64,000 bases of DNA from Synechococcus sp. PCC 7336 (GTDB lineage: Bacteria; Cyanobacteriota; Cyanobacteriia; Thermostichales; PCC-7336), in contig NZ_CM001776.1 of NCBI RefSeq assembly GCF_000332275.1, positions 2,855,737 through 2,919,736 of the forward strand, written 5' to 3'. The position numbers were made by a program, and so were the translations under genes. The notes beneath the pieces are model-generated. The model was not told the DNA's origin and did not search any database. It saw only the letters and a program-made list of their open reading frames with translations. Below are positions 54,179 through 63,781 of this stretch, piece by piece. Each line of letters begins with the position of its first letter. The stretch's first letter is position 1.

Positions 54179-55483
54179 TCACGCAACTCCTGGTCTAAGT
54201 AGTTTGAGGTCAGGGTCATCGATGGCGTCAGGTAAAGCATTGAGCTCGGTGTCTGAAGAAGATGCTTCGTCGAGATAGGCGAGAAACTTCGCTTTCATAT
54301 CCGTAAAGAACTGTTGTTCTTGCTCGGTCGGATTGTTGATGTAGGAATTAATTAAACGACCGGCCAGCATTGCTGAACCCATAACTGTCATGGGACCCGA
54401 TAAAACTGTGAACGCCAACCCCATTCCCGGTACCGCCACAGAGAGAACAGTAATCACAAAAAAGATAACTACTCCACTGAGACCGGCAAAACCAGTATCT
54501 TTGGCAATCTCCACCAAGCATTTTTTTCGCTCTTCTGCTGTGCCATTGAGGAGCTCATCTCTATGTATTAGAACTTCGTCAACAAACTTGATGATAATAG
54601 TAATAACTGCAGCTTTTAATGCTCCTTTAAAAGCTCGATCCCAAAACCTTCTATCTGTAAGAAAGTCTAAGCGATTGTCAAGATGAGCTATCAGCTTCTC
54701 CTGTCCAGTCATCTCGCTAGCACCACGAGATTTATTAGGACTACTGTCCTCCCAGATCGCATTCTTCAGATCGTCAGCTAAATCAGGATGCTCCTTCTGA
54801 CTTTTGATATGTGACCAGTCTTTCTGTTTGAACCAGTCTGCGATCGCTTCTGCGTTGAGGCGGCGTAGTGCTTCGGGAGAGGCATCAAATGCTTGCTCGG
54901 GATTAATACCGTGGCTTCTCATCCGAGAATAGAACGTGTTTTGCCACGCTTGAGGCATATCCTTGAGAGAGATAACAGTTTGATTGGCATATGAGAGCAT
55001 AGCCGCTGTATATGGTAGAGCTTTTCCTAACACCTCGCCCGCTTGCTTAATAACAGAATTTTCTTTGACCTGAGTCAATGGATTATCGAGCTTGATTGCA
55101 GTTTTTTGCGTCAAGTTTCTGACACTTTGAACGATATTACTTTTCTGAGTTTTATCGATTAATCTACTTCCCTGAATAGTTGTTTTTTCTGCCAAATTGC
55201 TTGTATTATTTAAGACAGATTGCGGACTAAAACCTCCGGTAATTCGATTCACTTTAGAGGCTACAGCTCCAAATAAATTTATAGATTTTCCATTATTTAT
55301 ATTCTCGGCTGGATCTAAATCAATCATCTCATCAGTCGAGTTCTTATCGTCAAAGGTGGCAAGATTTTGGTTGTCATTATCTACCTGTAGAGACTCCCCT
55401 AAATTCTCATCTTGTCTCAGACTATAATTGAGCTCGTCACCTTCCAAAACTAGTTGAATTTCTTTTTGATTCTCTTCAGTCAT
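54179..55483 (-). CDS. Large membrane-associated protein of unknown function
   Basis: A 434-aa protein with no family that I recognise. The N-terminal 60 residues are acidic, the middle contains a helical region, with 2-3 membrane segments at about residues 285-305 (GALKAAVITIIIKFVDEVLI) and 325-385 (GFAGLSGVVIFFVITVLSVAV and the Gly-rich stretch after it). Codon use and base composition are more AT-rich than in neighbouring genes. An inter-module region TPEALRRLNAEAIADWFKQKDWSHIKSQKEHPDLADD is unusual. Possibly recent acquisition. Confidence 0.65.
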   Translation of the reverse strand: MTEENQKEIQLVLEGDELNYSLRQDENLGESLQVDNDNQNLATFDDKNSTDEMIDLDPAENINNGKSINLFGAVASKVNRITGGFSPQSVLNNTSNLAEKTTIQGSRLIDKTQKSNIVQSVRNLTQKTAIKLDNPLTQVKENSVIKQAGEVLGKALPYTAAMLSYANQTVISLKDMPQAWQNTFYSRMRSHGINPEQAFDASPEALRRLNAEAIADWFKQKDWSHIKSQKEHPDLADDLKNAIWEDSSPNKSRGASEMTGQEKLIAHLDNRLDFLTDRRFWDRAFKGALKAAVITIIIKFVDEVLIHRDELLNGTAEERKKCLVEIAKDTGFAGLSGVVIFFVITVLSVAVPGMGLAFTVLSGPMTVMGSAMLAGRLINSYINNPTEQEQQFFTDMKAKFLAYLDEASSSDTELNALPDAIDDPDLKLLRPGVA

Positions 55484-56006
55484 GAGACTTTCACCAATTT
55501 ACATTCAACTCGTTGCCTCCAGTATTCCCACATGCAGAAATAAAGTTACTATTCGCACTCAGGGATTACACCAGTTCCTGATAGGCAGGGCTTCGATCTG
55601 TCTTGCTAGCAAACTAATGACTGAAACCTGGAGCAGAAGTTTGTCTAATATAAAGGTCATACGATCTCCATAGCCATATAGATACAAGCGATAGCAACAT
55701 TGCATCTGGAATGAAGAAGTTTGCCAAGCAGAGCGATCGCACTGGGATTGAATCTGAATGTATGCCTACTTACAGTAAATAGAGATTGTCACACTGACGG
55801 CTTAGCAAACGATCTAGGCATGACTAGTATATAGCGATACAGGACTGACGCCGATCGTCCATGTTCTTGGCTTTTGCACAATCTTCGGCGAAAATGATTT
55901 GGAGCATATATTGCATCCTTATAAATCTTATAAATAGATTAAAATCTCAAATAAGTTTCTGCCACAGAAGTACTCTCCTAAGGTAGCTTTGCGCTCAAAA
56001 GTTAAC
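55484..56006. other. AT-rich intergenic region
   Basis: About 520 bp between divergent genes, AT-rich, with a CTTATAAAT direct repeat at about 55918-55936 (possible -10 elements). No gene or RNA recognised. Confidence 0.45.
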
Positions 56007-57350
56007 ATGATTGAAATACTAAATCTACCTCAACTGATTGAGCCATCTAAAGAAGAGATCTATACCTATTTCCGAACAATCTGGCAACTTTATGAGTGGC
56101 TATTTAGCGGAATTCAACAAAGTGAAGAGGCCTTTTCCGTTCAGCCCCACCCCTTGCGCAACACCATAGCATTTTATTACGGGCATACAGCTGCTTTCTA
56201 TGCTCAAAAACTACGAATGTCAGGTCTACTCTCTGCAGAAATTCATGCGGACTACGATGAGAAATTATCGCGTGGCGTGTCGGCTTCTAGTGCGCAGGAA
56301 ATTGCTGCTTTGCAACAATGGCCTCAGCTTGACGAACTGAAACGATATCGCCGTCAAGTATATGACGCCGTAGAATCTGTCATTGAAACAGCTCGTTACG
56401 ATGCTCCAATTACGCCACAAACCCCTCTTTGGGCATTGCTAATGAGCATTGAGCACGAAGCCATTCACTTTCAAACCTCCGTCCCACTGATTCGAAAACT
56501 GCCGTTAAAGTGGGTCTCTCGCCCCGATGGCTGGCATTATGCTATTACCCAAACCCCAATCGAGGTGAACCCTCAATGGTTAGAGATTGCTGGCGGTCAG
56601 GTCACCTTCGGACGGGAACAGTCTGATTCTACTTATTTCGGTTGGGATAATGAATATCCTCAAGTCAGCCGTCAAGTGGAGGATTTTCGGGTATTGAGTC
56701 TTCCCATCACAAATCGGCAATTTCTTAACTTTGTTGAGGATGGCGGATACGAGCGATCGCAGTGGTGGACAACTGGCGAAGTTGCAGCATGGTTTGCAGA
56801 AATGTCTCCCACTCATCCCACTGCCTGGGTCAAAAATGCTGAAGGAGGCTACCGCCATCGAGGGGTGTTTGATGAGTTCGATATGCCCTGGGATTGGCCC
56901 GTAGAAGTCAACCGGCACGAGGCAGTCGCCTATGCCAATTGGGCTAACTCGCGATTGCTAACAGAAGCAGAGTTTAACTATCTTTTAACGAAAGAATACA
57001 GCAATGCAGAAGGTGCCCTACAACTTAAAAATGTCAATCTCAACATGCGCCATGCTTCTCCCTTACCCGTGGCCTCCACAAGCCAGCAACTCACTCGATC
57101 TGACTTAGATCTAGTTGGCAATATCGCACGTTGGGGCCAAGAAGATTTTCAACCTTTGTCGGCAAAGGAGTTTCAACCCCATCCACTCTATGAAGATTTT
57201 TCTCAACCTTGGTTTCGTCCCGATCACGGTATGTTGTTGGGGGCAGGCTACACAGCTGTGGGCCATATGGCTCAAGTGGGGTTGATGCGAGATTTTATGC
57301 AAAACCATATGGATCAAATTGCTGGCATTACCCTGGCAGGCGATCGCTAA
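56007..57350 (+). CDS. Sulfoxide synthase of the OvoA/EgtB/SenA type (no methyltransferase domain)
   Basis: A 447-aa non-haem iron enzyme. It has the DinB-like N-terminal domain with HPLRNTIAFYYGHTAAFYAQKL and EHEAIHFQTS (the histidines that bind iron), then a formylglycine-generating-enzyme-like domain (VTFGREQSDSTYFGWDNEYPQ, PITNRQFLNFVEDGGY, VSVNRHEAVAYANWANSRLLTEAEF). It most resembles 5-histidylcysteine sulfoxide synthase OvoA, but the C-terminal methyltransferase domain of OvoA is absent. Ergothioneine- or selenoneine-type chemistry are alternatives. Start TTG at 55989 is also possible. Confidence 0.78.
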   Translation: MIEILNLPQLIEPSKEEIYTYFRTIWQLYEWLFSGIQQSEEAFSVQPHPLRNTIAFYYGHTAAFYAQKLRMSGLLSAEIHADYDEKLSRGVSASSAQEIAALQQWPQLDELKRYRRQVYDAVESVIETARYDAPITPQTPLWALLMSIEHEAIHFQTSVPLIRKLPLKWVSRPDGWHYAITQTPIEVNPQWLEIAGGQVTFGREQSDSTYFGWDNEYPQVSRQVEDFRVLSLPITNRQFLNFVEDGGYERSQWWTTGEVAAWFAEMSPTHPTAWVKNAEGGYRHRGVFDEFDMPWDWPVEVNRHEAVAYANWANSRLLTEAEFNYLLTKEYSNAEGALQLKNVNLNMRHASPLPVASTSQQLTRSDLDLVGNIARWGQEDFQPLSAKEFQPHPLYEDFSQPWFRPDHGMLLGAGYTAVGHMAQVGLMRDFMQNHMDQIAGITLAGDR

Positions 57351-57497
57351 CATTGTTCCCCCCACTGTTCAACCAACTCTCAGCGGATTGCCTGCTCAGG
57401 AATGGAAATTTTCTAGGCTCTATAGGGATTACGGGGAGGTGAGCCAGAAGGGGCATTCTGCTAGCCTACGAGCAACAGTTGCTAGTTCCTCTCTCAG

Positions 57498-57806
57498 ATG
57501 CTGAACCTTGTCAATCTCCTCGATGATGCGAAGTGTTATGAAACCGTGCGTCAGTTGCGGTGGCCAGAGGGCGTGCATTGTCCCAAGTGTGGCTGCGAGC
57601 AGGTCAATAAGCGAGGCAAGGATGATACCCAACCCAACCGTCAACGGTACTGCTGTCAGGGTTGTGGCAAGCAGTTTGATGATTTGACGGACACGATTTT
57701 TGCCGGTCGTCGCTAGCCACTGCGAGCCTGGATGAGCTGTCTGTATTTGATGGGGCTTAATGTCTCGAATCAGCAGATCGCTCAAGTATCTGGCGACAAT
57801 GATCTT
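57498..57806 (+). pseudogene. IS1595-type transposase fragment with in-frame stop
   Basis: Encodes a zinc-ribbon N-terminus (GVHCPKCGCEQVNKRGKD, then QRYCCQGCGKQFDDLT) typical of IS1595-type transposases, then a TAG at 57714-57716 and, in the same frame, PLRAWMSCLYLMGLNVSNQQIAQ. The stop probably replaced CAG. The catalytic domain is absent; the sequence then enters an ISL3-like end. Confidence 0.75.
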
Positions 57807-57825
57807 GGGCTCTTGCCAACTTTTG
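57787..57825. repeat. 39-bp repeat, first copy (ISL3-type end)
   Basis: Matches 58121-58159 with 2 mismatches. It carries GGGCTCTTGCCAACTTTTG, which resembles the left end of the ISL3 element. It could be the surviving end of a second, lost element. Confidence 0.75.
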
Positions 57826-57920
57826 ATACTGGTGGCGAAATATTGCTTAACAAGTGAATCGGCTTTGAGTAAGAATTCCTTAGGATGGTCAGAAGTCAAT
57901 TCCATCGGGGGATTCGTCTG

Positions 57921-58136
57921 ATGTCACTGAAACCACAAGCTCAATATGTTGTACCAGAAGAAACCTCTAAAGTCGCCCATGCGATTTTTCCCAAGGGCAA
58001 TCTTTGTATCACCATGGCTGATACGCTGAGCGAGTTTCTGTGCGATCGGGACTTCAACCAGCTCTTTCCAATCCAAGGTCAACCTGCTGTATCTCCCTGG
58101 CGGCTCGCATTAGCTACCATTATCTGGCGACAATGA
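57921..58136 (+). pseudogene. IS1182-type transposase N-terminal fragment
   Basis: MSLKPQAQYVVPEETSKVAHAIFPKGNLCITM is followed by an acidic stretch and QPAVSPWRLALATI, fitting the start of IS1182-family transposases. It ends after about 70 residues where the 39-bp repeat and the ISL3 end begin. Confidence 0.7.
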
Positions 58137-58140
58137 TCTT

Positions 58141-59994
58141 GGGCTCTTCCCAGCTTTTGGTGAAGCCGAAAAATAACCCGTCAATAGTGATGCCCCAAAA
58201 GCCAGACACTGTAGGGGATAGCTCCCTTCAAGCGATCTACCCATGGAATGACTCAAGTGTTTGCTACCCAGTGCCAGTCTGCTCCGCTTAGACAAGCATG
58301 AACTGGATAGCGAGGCCCATCATTTGACCATCAGCGTGTGCTCCACCCAAACCACAGCCCAATGTCCCTTGTGTGGAGGACTAACTCAACGCATCCATAG
58401 CCGCTATCAGCGAACACTCGCCGACCTTCCCTGTGTGCATTTCAGTTTGACATTACTGGTTCAAGTGGCGAAGTTCTTTTGCTTGAACCCAGACTGCCGC
58501 CGTCGCATCTTTACGCTCAGGTAACAGCCCCCTGGGCCAGAGAGACCGCTCGCTTGGTTGAGCGGTTGCAGACCATTGGCTTGGCCTTGGGCGGTGAAGC
58601 GGGTGCTCGCCTGGAGGTTCAACTGGGCTATTTCAGTTGTGGCAGCACCCTGCTCAACCATCTGCGGCAGCTTCCATTGCCTCACTTTGAGGTGCCTAAA
58701 GTGCTGGGTGTCGATGACTTTGCCTTTCGAAAAGGCCATTGTTACGGAACAATTTTGCTGGATCTAGAGCGGAACCAGCCGATCGCCCTGCTCCCCGCTC
58801 GCAAGGCAGAGACGTTGGCGGACTGGTTGCGAGAGCATCCGGGGATAGAAATCCTCTCGCGAGACCGCTCTAAAACTTATCGACGGGGGATGAATGATGG
58901 AGCCCCACAAGCACTCCAGGTGGCGGATCGCTTTCATTTGGTCCAGAACTTGAGTGAGACGTTGGAGAAAACCTTGAGCGGTTATGCCGCTGAGCTCAAA
59001 GCGATCGAGCATGCCCAGCGCCAGTCGCTCGCAGCCGCTGCTCCCGATACCGTGGTGGCTCTGCCCAAACCAACGGCAACAGTGCAAGCTCAGCAGCAGC
59101 AACAGGTGGCGTATCAACGACGCATTCAACAACAGCAAAGGATTAAAACGCTCCACGCACAAGGGTGGCCGCAAGTCGCCATTGCCCAGGATGTCGGGGT
59201 GAGTACCCGCACGGTCCAACGCTTTGTGAGCCTGCCGGACTTCCCAGACACACCTCCTAGACGCAAGAGCTTTGGCAAGGGAATGCTTGAACCCTATAAA
59301 CCGCAGCTACTCGAGTGGTGGAATTCCGGAATTCGACAACCTCACGTGCTGATGCTCTTACTGCAACAACAAGGGTTCACTGGCAGTGAGCGGACGCTGC
59401 AGCGCTATCTGAGTGGTTTGCGTGAGGCGCAAGGTTTACCCCCACTTCGGATCAAACCCGTCAACCCCTTGCCAACAGTGATTGACCCTCACTCCCCTCC
59501 TTTAACACCCCGTCGGGCAGCCTACTTGATGGTGCTCAAACCAGAGAATCGAGAACCAGAAGAGACGCAGCTCTTGCAGCGCCTCCAGCAGCATCCGAAC
59601 CTGGCAGCGGTTGTCAAGCTAGCGGATGAGTTTTTGCACCTGCTCCGGCAGCGTCAGGCAGAAGCATTGGATGACTGGTTGAAGAAGGCCATCACCAGCG
59701 TCTTTAAACCCTTCCAGTCGTTTGCAGCAGGCCTGTTTGAAGACTACGCTGCCGTCAAAGCCAGTCTGACAACAGAGGTCAGCAATGGACCGGTTGAAGG
59801 ACTCAATAACCGACTGAAGATGTTGAAGCGCCAAAAGCGGACAAGACCCCGAAGTCGGATGAATATGCAAAAGGTATGGACGGGCTGGATTAGAGTTGCT
59901 CGCCAAGCGATTCATCATGGCTGTATAGTCGAAAAAGGCTGAAGAGCAATAACCTCAATGGTTTCATAGGATCACCAAAAGCTCGGAAGAGCCC
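58141..59994 (+). mobile_element. ISL3-family insertion sequence
   Basis: About 1.85 kb. Left end GGGCTCTTCCCAGCTTTTGG at 58141-58160 and right end complement at 59972-59994 match with one mismatch over 23 bp, including the typical ISL3 GGCTCTTC start. No target duplication is found. The transposase carries a frameshift. Its right end cuts into the group II intron ORF. Confidence 0.85.
58261..59942 (+). pseudogene. ISL3-family transposase with a frameshift
   Basis: The zinc finger N-terminus (CPLCGGLTQRIHSRYQRTLADLPC, then FFCLNPDCRRRIFT) is in frame 58261-58524; the DDE domain continues in frame 58479-59942 (VPKVLGVDDFAFRKGHCYGTILLDLERNQPIALLP, then VKASLTTEVSNGPVEGLNNRLKMLKR). A single-base shift near 58510 separates them. 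Length of the second part is 487 codons. Whether a low-level frameshift keeps it alive is unknown. Confidence 0.83.
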
Positions 59995-60930
59995 AGGATG
60001 GTTGACATTTAATAGCTTTTGGTGAAGGTTGGCAGACCCTCACACTGGTGTATCCCGACAGCAGTGTTTGTAGGCCGTTGAGCGCCACGTTTAACAATAA
60101 CGGCGAGATCGTCCCCCCTTGGGGGGCTCCTTCCGTTGTTGGATGAAGGATCTCCGCTTCCACATATCCTGCTTTAAGCCATTGTCGGATCAGCTCTCGG
60201 CCTGGGACAGGACCGATGGCCTCAAGGATGAATGAATGGCTCAGGCGATCGAACGCACCTCGGAGATCTGCATCGAGGGTCCAGGTGTCACAGCCACTTC
60301 TGAGCCGTAAATGGCTTTGTTCGATGGTGTCATGACACCCTCTGCCCGGTCGAAAGCCATAGCTATGACTTTCAAATCTGGCTTCCCAACTAGGTTCCAG
60401 GGCGTTCTTCACCATTGTCTGAGCGACACGGTCTGCTAGACAGGGAATCCCCAACGGTCTGAGTTTTTGGTTGGCTTTAGGGATATAGACGCGTTTAGTG
60501 GGTTGCACTTGCCACAGACTATATTCCTGCATAATTTGACTCGTTGTGCTGGAGTTTGGGCTGTCTTACCATCGAGGCCAGCAGTCTTCCTTCCCCGATT
60601 TTCTTGTGCGATCCGTCGCACGGACAATAGCAGGTTGGAGTAGCTACGTAGCATCAGTTTCATTAGGCTTCTCACCCGATTCCACTGCTGCTGTTCAGTT
60701 GCCCGATAAATCCGCTATCTCAAGTTCCTAACACGCTTCTTGACCTGTTCCCAATTAATGGAAGCCCAGTCTTGAAGAGGTTTCCCTGCTCCGATTTCCA
60801 ATTGGAATCTATCTTTCACAGTGGATTTGGTTCCGTTACTTTGGTTTATCGGTGAAGACCTGCCGGAAGTCTGCCATCTTTCGATGTAGGGCAAAGTTTG
60901 AACCCCTATCTCCCGCATTACCAGGAGCAT
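59995..60930 (-). pseudogene. Group II intron reverse transcriptase/maturase, decayed and truncated
   Basis: Three frames joined by two frameshifts (near 60716 and 60535) spell one RT-maturase: [21 protein letters not shown], then RATEQQQWNRVRSLMKLMLRSYSNLLL and GRKTAGLDGKTA, then YSLWQVQPTKRVYIPKANQKLRPLGIPC, FRPGRGCHDTI and GAPQGGTISPLLLNVALNGL. The YADD catalytic box and the whole C-terminus are missing because the ISL3 end begins at 59994. Confidence 0.82.
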
Positions 60931-61374
60931 TCGCTTTCTCCGGCATCCTTTACCCTCTGGATCGTTCCGCTTCCCTTACGGTCGGCCTACTCCCAGATTG
61001 ACTGAGAGAATCCATAGGGCTTACGCAGTTCCAAGCGTTTGAGATGCGTTTGGGGTGGGTTCCGTCTAACTCCGATGGGGATGTAATCTGTCGCTTAACG
61101 GAATAGCAAGCCATTAAGCTACCCATTCACCTTTTGGTCTGAGTGTGTCAGCCTGATTTCACTCATTCCTTTATGACGAAGCGTCATCAACGGTTCACTC
61201 ACGTTAACCCGGTCAAACTTCCCCTTGCCCGCTCCCGGTTTGGGCTACCAGGTTAGGTACTTTCGTGGTCTGCTTCCATTGGCTTCATTACTGACTGCCA
61301 ATGTGACCGGAGTCAGAGACTCTTTTACGTGGGGACAGTGGGACAGATGCCACTGGGAGATTTTCTCCACTCAA
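60931..61374. other. Region upstream of the intron ORF
   Basis: About 440 bp with no gene. In the minus orientation this is where group II intron RNA domains I-III would lie, but I could not identify the 5' GUGYG end or domain structures. The IS4 element follows. Confidence 0.4.
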
Positions 61375-62722
61375 TTGGTCAATACTCCGGACAGTTTTGA
61401 GACGGAGATGGAAGAAAAGCCACCCACCGTGTAGAGTGCGATTGTAGAAAAAATACACACCGATGGATAGCTTCAAAGAGATTCTAACCGGTCTGCTGGA
61501 CTCAGCAGGCCATTTCACAAACCCCAACGCCAGTTTCTGCTGACCTTGATGAGCACAATTTTCGTGGTCTGTGGCAAGGTCAATTACACCAACCTCAGCC
61601 GCTACAGCGAACTATCCGAGCGAACCTATCGTCGCCACTTTGAGCAAGGACTGGGATTGGAGAGGCTCAACCAAACGCTGATAGAACAGGTGAGCTCCTC
61701 CCAAAGCAACCAGATCGCCGTGGTGGATTGTAACTTCGTCGAAAAAAGTGGTCGTCATACCCCCGGACTGGATTGGTTTTATAACGGCAAAACCCAACGA
61801 GCCGAGCGAGGTTTGGAGTGGTCGGTAGTGGCGATCGTGGATCTGGAACAGAACACGGGATATACCCTGTCCGCTCAACAGACCGAAGCGGGATTGGCTA
61901 GCCAGGCTGACACAGCGGCTCCAGCACATCAGTCTCGGGGCAACCGTGTGGACTTCTACCTGGGACATCTGGCCTATTGTCAAAGCTATTTCCCCCCCCA
62001 GCTGCGCTATGTGGTTGGCGATGGCTACTACACCAAGGACAAGTGGGTGGAGGGGGTGGTGCAGTTGAAGCTGCATGCGATTGGCAAACTGCGGCGCTGC
62101 GATGCCAACCTCAACTTCCTTTATGACGGGCCTCAGAAGCCACGAGGACGTCACCGCCGCTATGACGGCAAAGTGGATTTGACTAACCCCAGTCGCTTTG
62201 AATTCGTTGGGAGTGTAGAGTTTGACGTCAAACTCTACACTGCTGTGGTCTGGTCGGTGTGTCTCAAACGGTCCATCCGCCTGGCTTATTTGCTCAAAGA
62301 GCAGGATGGCAAACGCAGCTATGTCGTGCTGTTTTCGACTGACTTGGAGATTGACCCTCTGCTGCTCTATCGCTGCTACAAGGCCCGCTTTCAGATCGAA
62401 TTTATTTTCCGCGATGCCCGCCAGTTTACCGGATTGGCCGATTGTCAGGCCCGCTCCCCCGAAGCTTTAGATTCCCATATTAATACCAGTCTCATGGCAC
62501 TGAATTTAGCCAAAGCCGCCTTGCAACAACAGCAGCCAACGACTGAACCGCTCAGTTTTTCCATTGCTTCTTACAAACGGCTTGCCCTTAACGAGCATCT
62601 GTTGGACTTATTTATTTCCATGTTTGAGTTGGAGCCAAGTTCAATTAAATCCCACCCCAGCTACCAGAACCTGCTTGGCTACGGGGCTATAGCAGCCTAA
62701 TTCTGTCCGGAGCATTGTTGGT
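61375..62722. mobile_element. IS4-type insertion sequence with TTGGT target duplication
   Basis: 1338 bp at 61380-62717. Ends CAATACTCCGGACAG (61380-61394) and CTGTCCGGAGCATTG (62703-62717) are 15-bp inverted repeats with one mismatch. TTGGT at 61375-61379 and 62718-62722 is the 5-bp target duplication. It has an intact transposase and looks recent. Confidence 0.93.
61546..62700 (+). CDS. IS4-family DDE transposase (intact)
   Basis: 384 aa. The DDE pieces are seen: VVDCNFVEKSGRHTPGLDWFY, YVVGDGYYTKDKWVEGV, and the IS4 signature YKARFQIEFIFRDARQFTGL near residue 282. The frame is open throughout. Start at 61546 or ATG 61549. Confidence 0.9.
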   Translation: MMSTIFVVCGKVNYTNLSRYSELSERTYRRHFEQGLGLERLNQTLIEQVSSSQSNQIAVVDCNFVEKSGRHTPGLDWFYNGKTQRAERGLEWSVVAIVDLEQNTGYTLSAQQTEAGLASQADTAAPAHQSRGNRVDFYLGHLAYCQSYFPPQLRYVVGDGYYTKDKWVEGVVQLKLHAIGKLRRCDANLNFLYDGPQKPRGRHRRYDGKVDLTNPSRFEFVGSVEFDVKLYTAVVWSVCLKRSIRLAYLLKEQDGKRSYVVLFSTDLEIDPLLLYRCYKARFQIEFIFRDARQFTGLADCQARSPEALDSHINTSLMALNLAKAALQQQQPTTEPLSFSIASYKRLALNEHLLDLFISMFELEPSSIKSHPSYQNLLGYGAIAA

Positions 62723-63121
62723 GAGATTTTATTCCCTCCTTCGCTCGACTTCTGCGGCGCGCTACTATATAAAGGCGAATGTGTCATTCGAGTGCAGTCC
62801 ACCCGCGAAGAACTGTTGCACGATATGAATGTGGTTACCCGCAAAACCCGCTATTACATCTACTCCTTTCCAGAGAGCGCCGAGCAGTTGGCTCAACGGA
62901 TTCGCAGCTATTGGGAGGTGGAAAACAAGGTTCATTATGTTCGAGATGTTACTCAAGGAGAGGACAAATCTCGCATTCGCACCACTCCTCTGGTCCAGAT
63001 TTGCGCCTTGGCCCGCAACTTTGCCATCAACCTCTACCGAGAGTTTGGCTTTACCAATATGGCCCAAGCTCAGCGACGATGTGGACAGACTTTCAACACA
63101 CTCAGGGCTATCTTTGAATGA
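62718..63121 (+). pseudogene. ISAs1-type transposase C-terminal fragment
   Basis: From about 62792 it encodes RYYIYSFPESAEQLAQRI, YWEVENKVHYVRDVTQGEDKSRIR, LARNFAINLYREFG: the C-terminal part of an ISAs1-like DDE transposase. The N-terminal part is not found on the other side of the IS4 element, so the fragment was already truncated before that insertion, or lost part of it. Confidence 0.78.
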
Positions 63122-63193
63122 AATAACCCTGAAGGGGGCATACTTAGCATTAAGTGAGAAAGAGGCTTCAATCTCAATGTAGAGAAACTGTTC

Positions 63194-63769
63194 ATGAGTC
63201 TCAAGCATATAGGCAATTCTAACAATCGAACAATCTATATCCGCATCATTGTTGACACGGATATGGTCCTTCAGGACTTTCCCGATCTTGGTAGGGACAT
63301 CCGGGAACCCACGACTATTCGCTGGGACCAGGAGTACGCGTTCGTCACTACGACAGCAGGGAGTACGAATCAGGACACTGGGAATGTTGCTTTCGAAGCC
63401 TGCGCAGGTGACATCATCCGCTTCTGCGCCACTTCAGGGTCGAACAACTTCGAGCAGCCTGTTTTGATCCGCGACCTCAATTATGTTCGGGGTGACAAAC
63501 TCCTACAAAGCTTCAAGCTTGTGAGACTGGAACAGAGGGGGATATCTCCCATCGGCGAGAGCGATCCCAATGCCAAGCTCGTCAGGCAGAAGTTCTGGTT
63601 CTACCAGTGCGAGGTTGCTTGCGAAGGTACCGGGATCTACAGCCTGGTGCTAGCACTCCACAGCTATGACGAGGAGGGACAACTTCGCTTAGCTGGTCTC
63701 TACAAATGGAAGCTTCAAATCACTGTACATTTCAGTTCATCATCACCAGAAGAAAAAACACAACAGTAA
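63194..63769 (+). CDS. AidA/PixA-family inclusion-body protein
   Basis: A 191-aa protein with the pattern IYIRIIVDTDMVLQDFPD, then AFEACAGDIIRFCATSGSNNFEQPVLI and YSLVLALHSYDEEGQLRLAGLYKWKLQITV, typical of the family of PixA (crystalline inclusion protein) and AidA. Function in cyanobacteria is not known. A related gene follows at once. Confidence 0.85.
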   Translation: MSLKHIGNSNNRTIYIRIIVDTDMVLQDFPDLGRDIREPTTIRWDQEYAFVTTTAGSTNQDTGNVAFEACAGDIIRFCATSGSNNFEQPVLIRDLNYVRGDKLLQSFKLVRLEQRGISPIGESDPNAKLVRQKFWFYQCEVACEGTGIYSLVLALHSYDEEGQLRLAGLYKWKLQITVHFSSSSPEEKTQQ

Positions 63770-63781
63770 GGAGAAAAAATC

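Noticed and set aside
57429-57905. 158-aa minus-strand frame in the IS nest
   Set aside because: It is antisense to the IS1595-like transposase fragment, whose zinc-ribbon cysteines are clear on the other strand.
61225-61434. 69-aa frame ending inside the IS4 left end
   Set aside because: It crosses the end of the insertion sequence and has no family features.
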